From assembly GCA_028817755.1 (NCBI GenBank), contig JAPPPA010000028.1, forward strand, positions 1 through 5,811: a stretch of DNA of 5,811 nucleotides. Reading direction: 5' to 3'. This document shows, piece by piece, positions 1-5,342 of the stretch; the stretch's first letter is position 1, and every line of letters starts with the position of its first letter. Position numbers and translations under genes: made by a program. A model generated the notes under the pieces. That model saw only the letters and a list, made by a program, of their open reading frames with translations, searched no databases and was not told where the DNA came from. The DNA is from Gammaproteobacteria bacterium. GTDB taxonomy: Bacteria; Pseudomonadota; Gammaproteobacteria; JAPPPA01.

Positions 1-133
1 TAATTATTTTTACCTTTAGTCAGGAACACAACTTCCTTTTAAATTCATATAGTTAAATTTATACCTGCCCGTATAGCCAAACCTCCCTTGCTAACGCATC
101 GGTAGCTAAAATAGCCGAAAAAAATCAGCAGTA

Positions 134-159
134 CTTGAGCTATCGAGGGGTAGCTCAAG
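134..159. repeat. Perfect 9-bp inverted repeat in the leader of the OmpA-like gene
   Basis: CTTGAGCTA (134-142) and TAGCTCAAG (151-159) are exact reverse complements, separated by the 8-nt TCGAGGGG. The element ends 12 nt before the AGGAA ribosome binding site of the OmpA-like gene. It could be a dimeric-regulator operator, or an RNA hairpin in the 5' untranslated region that influences translation or stability. The sequence alone does not tell these apart. It has no U-tract, so it is not an intrinsic terminator. Confidence 0.6.
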
Positions 160-171
160 AATGTCATTCAC

Positions 172-176
172 AGGAA
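172..176 (+). promoter_or_regulatory. Ribosome binding site of the OmpA-like gene (decides the start)
   Basis: AGGAA lies 6 nt before the ATG at 183, an ideal spacing. This supports 183 as the start rather than the in-frame TTG at 135, which sits inside the inverted repeat and would put 16 polar residues in front of a clear signal peptide. Confidence 0.75.
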
Positions 177-182
177 TATAAA

Positions 183-1202
183 ATGAGAAGAAAGCCGTGG
201 CTGGTCACCAAGTTACCCTTAACCATCGCATTTTCAGTTTTTGCAATACTGCCCGCAGCCTCAGCGGGAGAAGGAAGCATTAGCGCCAGTGCTCTAGTTG
301 TTTCAACTGACACTGCACGCCAACAAGACGCTCAAGCAGAAGATGGCACTGGGTTTGACTTAACGCTCCTCAAGCCTCTCGACGTAAACCACGGTATTGC
401 TGTCAGTTATTCCGGCTGGCTGCTCGACGCAGGCATTGCCCGGAAAGGCATTGACGCTCTCAGCCTTAACTACTTAATCGGCAATCTAGACGGCAATACC
501 ACAGCGTACTTTTTACTCGGTGCTGGCTACGCGCGAGCTGACCTAGCTAACGGTGATTCGCACAGCTATCCTGTCTTCAGTTCCGGCGTAGGTGGTAGTA
601 TCGGCCTAACACCAAGCATTGCGATTACAAGCAAACTGCTATGGCATAAAAGCATGGACAACAAAAGCGTCGCGTCTATAGATAGCTACGAAGACCTTAC
701 TCTTTCCGTTGGCTTAAACTGGACTTGGGGGCAAACGGAAAACACAGCTGAAAAAAGCAAGCCTACCCCTCCAAAAGCACCTTCACCCAAGCTACCGAGT
801 CCGTCCAAATCTACAACTGTGGCTGCTCCAAAGGTTGATACAAAACCAGAATCCGAGATCTGCACCGTTGGGAAAGTCTATACAGCCTACTTTAGCCAGG
901 GCAGCGCCGAGCTTTCCACTCAAGACAAAATAGGAATACGTGCGCTAGCTGAAAAATTGGCTGGCTGCGGTAACCAGCCTATCGAAATACGCGGTTTTAC
1001 TGCGCCTAGCGCTACCAATAGTGCAAGCTGGATTGCAGACAGGCGTGCGAACCAAGTGCAAACCTATTTATGCGACCGCGTGATTGACTGCAACACCACA
1101 ATCGTTAAAGCCATCAACAGCGGCCGCGCCGAGCGCCCTACTTTGGTGTTTAAGGGGGATCGAGAGCTACTGGCCCGCAAAGCCGAGATCTGGATCAAAT
1201 AG
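183..1202 (+). CDS. Exported OmpA-family outer-membrane protein (beta-barrel plus OmpA-like domain)
   Basis: This is a 339-residue outer-membrane protein. Residues 1-28 form a signal peptide: basic MRRK start, hydrophobic core, and an ASA cleavage site before Gly29. Residues about 29-183 alternate polar and hydrophobic or aromatic positions and end in LNWTW, as in a small eight-strand-type barrel. A Pro/Ser/Lys-rich linker follows at about 184-224. Residues about 227-339 are an OmpA C-terminal-like domain: YFSQGSAELS near the start, the IRGFTA strand, ADRRANQVQTYL helix, and a final ARKAEIWI strand. In the family this domain binds peptidoglycan and tethers the outer membrane to the wall. Here the usual Asp of the GHTD motif is Ala274, although the Arg pair (287-288) is kept, so wall binding may be weakened. 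The domain has four cysteines (227, 262, 297, 303), and disulfides are plausible in the periplasm. The gene stands alone and converges on the minus-strand cluster. The family is fairly sure; the precise role is unknown. Confidence 0.85.
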   Translation: MRRKPWLVTKLPLTIAFSVFAILPAASAGEGSISASALVVSTDTARQQDAQAEDGTGFDLTLLKPLDVNHGIAVSYSGWLLDAGIARKGIDALSLNYLIGNLDGNTTAYFLLGAGYARADLANGDSHSYPVFSSGVGGSIGLTPSIAITSKLLWHKSMDNKSVASIDSYEDLTLSVGLNWTWGQTENTAEKSKPTPPKAPSPKLPSPSKSTTVAAPKVDTKPESEICTVGKVYTAYFSQGSAELSTQDKIGIRALAEKLAGCGNQPIEIRGFTAPSATNSASWIADRRANQVQTYLCDRVIDCNTTIVKAINSGRAERPTLVFKGDRELLARKAEIWIK

Positions 1203-1210
1203 AAAAGCAG

Positions 1211-1245
1211 AAAACAAAAAAGCCCGCTGCAGCAGCGGGCTTTTT
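1211..1245. terminator. Shared bidirectional intrinsic terminator
   Basis: GCCCGCTG (1222-1229) pairs perfectly with CAGCGGGC (1233-1240) around a 3-nt loop. On the plus strand five T follow (1241-1245), 19 nt after the OmpA-like stop codon. On the minus strand the hairpin follows the ACBP stop by about 30 nt and runs into six T, one G and four T (complement of 1221-1211). The longer U-tract on the minus side suggests it is at least as strong for the chaperone/dapB cluster. The 1203-1270 gap holds nothing else that I can see. Confidence 0.9.
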
Positions 1246-1270
1246 AAATCAACAAATTGGCCGCACTGAG

Positions 1271-1534
1271 CTAGTCCGCTGCTTGCAGCTCGCGTACTTT
1301 GTCGATGTAAGTTTGCATCGCGCTATCGGCGTCTGAGCCCGAAAGCTTGGCCCAAGCGTCGTACTTCGCGCGGCCAGCTACGTCTAACATGCCAGGGCGT
1401 TTGCCTTGCACATCACCAGTAGTGGCTTGTTTGAAGGTTGCGTACAGAGTCAACAAATCGTTGTTACTTGGACGCGAGCTAAGTTGTTTTACTTCTTCTT
1501 GGCAGCTTTCAAATTCTGCTTGTAAATCCGACAT
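1271..1534 (-). CDS. Acyl-CoA-binding protein (ACBP)
   Basis: This 87-residue cytosolic protein belongs to the ACBP family, which binds medium- and long-chain acyl-CoA esters, buffering and delivering them to lipid-metabolising enzymes. It is a single free-standing ACBP domain of the usual length (bovine ACBP has 86 residues). The signature YATFKQATTGDV (31-42), KRPGML (45-50), AKYDAW (56-61) and TYIDKV (75-80) is present. Residues matching the known ligand-binding Tyr28, Lys32, Lys54 and Tyr73 of bovine ACBP are all kept, as Tyr31, Lys35, Lys57 and Tyr76. There is no signal peptide or membrane segment. It is the last gene of the minus-strand cluster, 36 nt after dapB and just before the terminator. 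The start is fixed by a strong Shine-Dalgarno sequence. The family assignment is firm; which lipid pathway it serves cannot be told, as no fatty-acid gene is in view. Confidence 0.93.
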   Translation of the reverse strand: MSDLQAEFESCQEEVKQLSSRPSNNDLLTLYATFKQATTGDVQGKRPGMLDVAGRAKYDAWAKLSGSDADSAMQTYIDKVRELQAAD

Positions 1535-1539
1535 GGTGA

Positions 1540-1547
1540 CTCCTCCC
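1540..1547 (-). promoter_or_regulatory. Strong Shine-Dalgarno of the ACBP gene
   Basis: GGGAGGAG on the minus strand ends 5 nt before the ATG (1534-1532). It is by far the best ribosome binding site in the cluster, so ACBP is probably translated independently and more efficiently than its upstream neighbours. A TATAAC-like element lies in the same 36-nt gap, but I see no matching -35, so I do not claim a promoter. Confidence 0.8.
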
Positions 1548-1570
1548 AGAGTTATAAAAGTCAGTTGTAA

Positions 1571-2371
1571 TTAAAATCCTAATACGTCGGGCATATCGTA
1601 CATACCCGGCGCTTTGCCAGCCACCCAAACGGCGGCGCGTACCGCACCACTGGCAAAGGTCATGCGGCTACTGGCTTTATGCGTGAGTTCTAGGCGTTCG
1701 CCGATATCGGCAAACATGGCCGTGTGTTCGCCGACAATGTCACCAGCTCGTACGGTAGCAAAGCCAATGGTTTTACGGTCACGTTCACCAGTAATACCTT
1801 CGCGACCATACACGGCACATTCTTTTAGGTCACGATCAAGCGTGTCGGCAATCACCTCGCCCATACGTAGTGCGGTACCCGATGGCGCATCAACTTTATG
1901 ACGGTGATGACCTTCAATGATTTCGATATCCACTGTGTCGCCTAAGGTCTTAGACGCAGTTTTCAACAGATTAAGTAGCAGGTTAACGCCAACACTGTAA
2001 TTCGGCGCCATCACCATGGCTTGCTTGGCCGCAGCAGCGTTCAACTCGTCTTTCTGCTCATCGGTAAAGCCGGTGGTACCAATCACTTGATGACAGTTAT
2101 TGTCCATACAGGCTTTTAAATTAGCCATGCTGGCAACCGGAATGGTGAAATCGATTAAGGCGTCTGCAGCTGCGGCAGCGGCGTTTACGTCATCCGTAAT
2201 GGCCACACCTAGTTCGCCAAGGCCTGCAACCATGCCAGCGTCTTGACCTAAAAACGGCGAGTTTGGTGCTTCTGTGGCTGCAACCACTTCTGCATTAGGG
2301 TTTTCTTGAACTGCTTGGATCAGCATGCGGCCCATACGGCCTGCAGCGCCTGCAATAGCAATCTTTGTCAT
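1571..2371 (-). CDS. dapB: 4-hydroxy-tetrahydrodipicolinate reductase (DapB)
   Basis: DapB reduces 4-hydroxy-tetrahydrodipicolinate with NAD(P)H in the diaminopimelate/lysine pathway, feeding both lysine and peptidoglycan synthesis in the cytosol. The protein is 266 residues, normal for the family. The N-terminal Rossmann domain begins with GAAGRMG (8-14). VIGTTGF follows at 96-102, and then the substrate domain with IIEGHHRHKVDAPSGTA (151-167), holding the catalytic His155 and Lys159 (His159 and Lys163 in E. coli). The C-terminal part, including TIGFATVRAGDIVGEHT (201-217) and THKASSRMTFA (230-240), is near-identical in kind to enterobacterial and Pseudomonas DapB. Where E. coli has Glu38-Arg39 near the cofactor ribose, this protein has Glu34-Ala35. 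The ATG at 2371 was chosen because the family starts just before the Rossmann strand and a GGAAG site precedes it; a longer frame from 2452 would overlap the upstream gene and add 27 unrelated residues. The upstream stop lies 10 nt away, suggesting coupled translation. Confidence 0.97.
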   Translation of the reverse strand: MTKIAIAGAAGRMGRMLIQAVQENPNAEVVAATEAPNSPFLGQDAGMVAGLGELGVAITDDVNAAAAAADALIDFTIPVASMANLKACMDNNCHQVIGTTGFTDEQKDELNAAAAKQAMVMAPNYSVGVNLLLNLLKTASKTLGDTVDIEIIEGHHRHKVDAPSGTALRMGEVIADTLDRDLKECAVYGREGITGERDRKTIGFATVRAGDIVGEHTAMFADIGERLELTHKASSRMTFASGAVRAAVWVAGKAPGMYDMPDVLGF

Positions 2372-2375
2372 TAAA

Positions 2376-2380
2376 CTTCC
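2376..2380 (-). promoter_or_regulatory. Ribosome binding site of dapB (decides the start)
   Basis: GGAAG sits between the aminopeptidase stop codon and the dapB ATG, 4 nt before the ATG. It fills almost the whole 10-nt gap, so ribosomes finishing the upstream gene end directly on it. Confidence 0.6.
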
Positions 2381-2381
2381 A

Positions 2382-4184
2382 CTAAATCGTTGCGGTGGCT
2401 TTTGCCAACCACTGTTGCTCGGTGTCCGATAAATGCGGGGCCACCGTTTCATAAACGCGCTGATGATAGCGGTTTAACCAGCCGCGTTCTGCATCATTCA
2501 GCATTTCGGCATCAATTAGACGTCGGTCAATCGGTGCCAAGGTGAGTGTTTCAAAGCCCAGCATCGGTCTTTCACCTCCGGCTTGCTCAATCACCAACAC
2601 TAAGTTTTCAATGCGAATACCGTAGGCGCCGGCTTTGTAATAACCGGGCTCGTTCGAGACGATCATACTTGGCAGTAGCGCTTGGTTATTAGGGCGTGGT
2701 GAGATATTTTGCGGGCCTTCATGCACGCACAAATAGCTGCCAACACCATGGCCAGTGCCATGATCAAAATCAAAACCACCCTGCCAAAGCGAGTAACGCG
2801 CTATCGAATCCAACTGGTTACCAGAGGTGCCTTGCGGGAAACGCGCTAGAGCCAAACTAATATGGCCTTTTAATACGCGGGTATAGCGATCGCGCATTTC
2901 GTTCGCTAATTCGCCAGCCGGTAGTTCATCAAGAATAACCGTGCGCGTGATATCGGTAGTGCCATCCAGGTATTGGCCACCGGAATCCACCAAATAAATA
3001 TCGCCGGTGTTTAACCGACAATCATGCTCAGGCGTGGCCGAATAATGCGGTAAGGCACCGTTTTCGCCGGTGGCAGAGATGGTATTAAAACTGAGGTCTT
3101 TTAGCTCAACCCCAAACTGCTCGGCCACCTGCAGTCGTGTGTGACGTAGCTGTTCGGCCACTTCAAGTTCGGTCGCGGCTTGAGGGCGATCGTTATCCAG
3201 CCAATACAAAAATTTACTAACCGCGACACCATCGCGAATATGCGCTTGTCGTGCGCCTTCAGCTTCTACGCTGTTTTTGATGGCTTTCGGCAACACACAA
3301 GGGTCAGCGGCATTCACAACTTCTGCCCCACCAGCCTTCAGGCATTGTGCGATGGCTGCCGGAATGGAGCTAAAGTCCAACTGCACGCTGGCGTTAACTT
3401 CACCTAAGCGTTCTAGCAATACTTCGAACTCGTCTGGCGGCGACAAGCGCACTGCCTCAGGCAAGCTGTCTAAGGCCTCATTGGCTAATCGCGCTTCGTC
3501 GATAAATAGTTCTGCGCTACCGGCCGCGTCTACCAAGGCATAAGCCCCAAATACGGGGTTATAAGGAATATCGCTACCGCGCAGATTAAATAGCCAAGCC
3601 ACTGAATCCGTGGCGCTAATTACCGTCGCATCTACGCCATTAGCGGCGAGCGATTCTGCAACGGCCACAAATTTGTCGGCGCTGCTTTGCCCGGCATACT
3701 GTTGCAGGTGCGCCACCACTGGGTTTTCTGGCGCTTGTGCTTGGTCTTGCCAGAGTGCGTCTAGCAAGTTTTCGCTGTTTTGCAGCGCCGCCCCGGCTTG
3801 CTGGCAGGCCTGAGCAAAGCTTTGGTATTGCGCTTGCGAATGCAGCCAAGCATCACAGGCAATCTGTTGTTCTGGCCGTAAGTTGTCACGTAACCAGCTT
3901 TGGTAGCTAAGGCCAGCACCAATTTGCACGCATTCAACCAACGCCGGATCTGTTTGCTGCGCGGCCTGCACGGTATAACGGCCATCGACAAATAAGATCA
4001 CGCGGTCCAATAACACTAGGGCCAAACCCGCTGAGCCTGTAAAACCCAGCAACCATGCTAGCCGCTCATCGCTGGCCGGTACGTATTCGTTTTGGAAACG
4101 GTCAGCACGCGGCACCAGAAAACCATCTAGGTTGTTCTGGCGCATGCTAGCGCGCAGGGCGTTGATTTTATCCGCTGTGGTCAT
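2382..4184 (-). CDS. Xaa-Pro aminopeptidase, long M24B type (aminopeptidase P family)
   Basis: This predicted cytosolic metallopeptidase removes an N-terminal residue that precedes proline. It has 600 residues, the long three-domain form related to human XPNPEP1 rather than the shorter (about 440-residue) E. coli PepP. Domain I spans about 1-145 (FLVPRADRFQNEYVPASDERL near the start, FVDGRYTVQA at 65-74), domain II about 155-305, and the pita-bread M24 catalytic domain about 312-535. A C-terminal extension (about 540-600) is typical of the long form. By comparison with human XPNPEP1, all metal ligands are present: Asp400 (VDSGG), Asp411 (TTDITRT), His479 (HGTGHGVG), Glu512 (SNEPGYY) and Glu526 (IRIENL). 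So are the substrate/proton-shuttle histidines His380, His475 and His488. The enzyme should be active, probably with Mn or a similar divalent metal. There is no signal peptide. It lies 12 nt after dnaJ and 10 nt before dapB. Activity on particular peptides is inferred from the family. Confidence 0.93.
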   Translation of the reverse strand: MTTADKINALRASMRQNNLDGFLVPRADRFQNEYVPASDERLAWLLGFTGSAGLALVLLDRVILFVDGRYTVQAAQQTDPALVECVQIGAGLSYQSWLRDNLRPEQQIACDAWLHSQAQYQSFAQACQQAGAALQNSENLLDALWQDQAQAPENPVVAHLQQYAGQSSADKFVAVAESLAANGVDATVISATDSVAWLFNLRGSDIPYNPVFGAYALVDAAGSAELFIDEARLANEALDSLPEAVRLSPPDEFEVLLERLGEVNASVQLDFSSIPAAIAQCLKAGGAEVVNAADPCVLPKAIKNSVEAEGARQAHIRDGVAVSKFLYWLDNDRPQAATELEVAEQLRHTRLQVAEQFGVELKDLSFNTISATGENGALPHYSATPEHDCRLNTGDIYLVDSGGQYLDGTTDITRTVILDELPAGELANEMRDRYTRVLKGHISLALARFPQGTSGNQLDSIARYSLWQGGFDFDHGTGHGVGSYLCVHEGPQNISPRPNNQALLPSMIVSNEPGYYKAGAYGIRIENLVLVIEQAGGERPMLGFETLTLAPIDRRLIDAEMLNDAERGWLNRYHQRVYETVAPHLSDTEQQWLAKATATI

Positions 4185-4185
4185 T

Positions 4186-4190
4186 CTTCC
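4186..4190 (-). promoter_or_regulatory. Poorly spaced ribosome binding site of the aminopeptidase gene
   Basis: The only purine-rich element before the ATG at 4184 is GGAAG, ending 1 nt before the start, too close for a normal Shine-Dalgarno. No other start codon exists between the dnaJ stop and this ATG. Initiation therefore probably depends on ribosomes that have just terminated on dnaJ 12 nt upstream. The next in-frame ATG (codon 14) would remove conserved N-terminal residues and is less likely. Confidence 0.4.
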
Positions 4191-4196
4191 GGCTAA

Positions 4197-5336
4197 TTAG
4201 AAGCGCTCAAAGAATGACTTTACACCATCAAAGAATGAACTGGACTGAGGGCTGTGACGTTTACCGCCTTGCTGCAAGCTGGTGTCAAACTGCTCTAACG
4301 CTTCACGCTGTTCACGTGTCAGGTTAACTGGCACTTCTACCGCTACGCGGCAGTACAAATCACCAGTCACGCTACTGCGTACAGATTTCACGCCTTTGCC
4401 GCGCAAACGGAATACTTTGCCGCTTTGGGTTTCGGTCGGCACTTTCAAAGTCACACGACCACCTAAGGTCGGCACTTCAATCTCGCCACCTAGCGCTGCG
4501 GTTGCATAGCTGATTGGAATATCGCAGTGCAGGTTATCGCCATCACGGGTAAAGATGTTGTGATCGCGTACAGCCATCTCAACAAACAAATCACCCGGCG
4601 GGCCATTACGCTCACCTGGCTCACCTTCACCACTTAGGCGAATACGATCGCCGGTGTCCACACCCGCTGGAATTTTGACCTGTAATGTTTTGGTCTTACG
4701 AGTTTGCCCCGTGCCATGACAGCTAGAGCATGGGTTGGTAATAATTTCACCGCGACCACGACAGGTTGGGCAGGTTTGCTGCACAGAGAAGAAACCCTGT
4801 TGCATACGCACTTGCCCAGCGCCACCACAAGTGCCACATTTCTGAGGCTTTGAGCCGGCTGCGCAACCACTACCATGACAAGCATCACAAGTTGAGCGGG
4901 TTGGGAATTTGATGGTTTTTTCAGCACCAAATACCGCTTCTTCTAGATCAATTTCTAGCTCATAGCGAAGGTCGGCCCCACGGTAGCTTTGCTGCTGACC
5001 GCCACGGCCACCGCCGCCGCCAAACATATCGCCGAAGACATCACCAAAGATGTCGCCGAAACCACCCGCTCCGCCACCGAAGCCACCATGACCACCGCCG
5101 CCAGCAGCCCCGCCAACGCCGGCATGACCAAATTGATCGTAAGCCGCACGTTTCTGCGAGTCAGACAGCACGTCCCAGGCGTCTTGCGCTTCTTTAAACT
5201 TCGCCTCGGCTTCAGCGTCACCCGGATTACGATCCGGGTGGTGCTTCATCGCCAGGCGACGATAGGCCTTTTTAATGTCGGCCTCGGAAGCGTTTTTACT
5301 AACGCCTAAAACTTCATAGTAGTCGCGTTTCGACAT
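4197..5336 (-). CDS. dnaJ: Chaperone protein DnaJ (Hsp40, type I)
   Basis: DnaJ is the co-chaperone that delivers unfolded clients to DnaK and stimulates its ATPase. At 379 residues it matches the E. coli length (376). The J domain covers about 1-70 with the essential HPD at 33-35. A long Gly/Phe-rich region follows (about 71-115), with DIFGDVFGDMF (95-105) carrying the DIF-type motif. The zinc-binding region has four intact CxxCxGxG repeats: Cys150/153, Cys167/170, Cys189/192 and Cys203/206. The two C-terminal client-binding beta domains (about 215-335) and a dimerisation end (FFDGVKSFFERF-type tail) complete a canonical type I protein. The start lies 6 nt after the dnaK stop. The only purine-rich leader is AAGAAG in the last dnaK codons, so translation is probably coupled to dnaK. 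Heat-shock control would come from a promoter outside the window. Confidence 0.98.
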   Translation of the reverse strand: MSKRDYYEVLGVSKNASEADIKKAYRRLAMKHHPDRNPGDAEAEAKFKEAQDAWDVLSDSQKRAAYDQFGHAGVGGAAGGGGHGGFGGGAGGFGDIFGDVFGDMFGGGGGRGGQQQSYRGADLRYELEIDLEEAVFGAEKTIKFPTRSTCDACHGSGCAAGSKPQKCGTCGGAGQVRMQQGFFSVQQTCPTCRGRGEIITNPCSSCHGTGQTRKTKTLQVKIPAGVDTGDRIRLSGEGEPGERNGPPGDLFVEMAVRDHNIFTRDGDNLHCDIPISYATAALGGEIEVPTLGGRVTLKVPTETQSGKVFRLRGKGVKSVRSSVTGDLYCRVAVEVPVNLTREQREALEQFDTSLQQGGKRHSPQSSSFFDGVKSFFERF

Positions 5337-5342
5337 CAGACT

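Larger units (their letters stand above)
1..182. other. AT-rich intergenic region upstream of the OmpA-like gene
   Basis: No gene is supported here. The first 60 bases contain 47 A or T, much richer than the coding regions, which would suit a promoter region. However, I found no -10/-35 pair with convincing hexamers and 16-18 bp spacing: TATAGT (48-53), TTTATA (58-63) and TATAGC (72-77) lack a recognisable -35 partner. The 3' part holds a perfect inverted repeat (134-159) and the ribosome binding site of the downstream gene. The promoter of the plus-strand gene presumably lies here, by inference from position only. Confidence 0.6.

Noticed and set aside
22..41. AGGAA/TTCCT inverted repeat followed by TTTT, as a terminator of an upstream gene
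   Set aside because: The stem is only 5 bp with a 6-nt loop and is AT-rich; no gene end is visible upstream.
36..112. Sigma-70 promoter for the OmpA-like gene, with candidate -10 elements at 48, 58, 72 and 107
   Set aside because: None has a recognisable -35 hexamer at 16-18 bp; TTGCTA at 88 is only 13 bp from TAAAAT at 107.
135..182. Longer OmpA-like protein starting at the TTG at 135
   Set aside because: It would place 16 polar residues before a clear signal peptide, its start lies in an inverted-repeat arm, and the ATG at 183 has a well-spaced AGGAA site.
1084..1269. Plus-strand frame overlapping the end of the OmpA-like gene
   Set aside because: It runs out of frame through the conserved OmpA domain and then across the terminator hairpin; no ribosome binding site supports it.
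1614..1901. Plus-strand open frame of 95 codons opposite dapB
   Set aside because: It lies wholly antisense to conserved dapB, and its Ser/Arg/Pro-rich translation has no recognisable features.
2372..2452. Longer DapB starting at 2452
   Set aside because: The extra 27 residues overlap the end of the aminopeptidase gene in another frame and do not resemble the DapB N-terminus; the ATG at 2371 has its own GGAAG site.
5032..5125. Repetitive GCC/CCA-rich stretch as a tandem DNA repeat
   Set aside because: It is explained by the Gly/Phe-rich region of DnaJ with repeated GFGD and FGD codons.
4989..5309. Plus-strand open frame of 106 codons opposite the DnaJ Gly-rich and J domains
   Set aside because: It is antisense to a fully conserved dnaJ; its Ala/Thr-rich composition simply mirrors the Gly/Phe codons.
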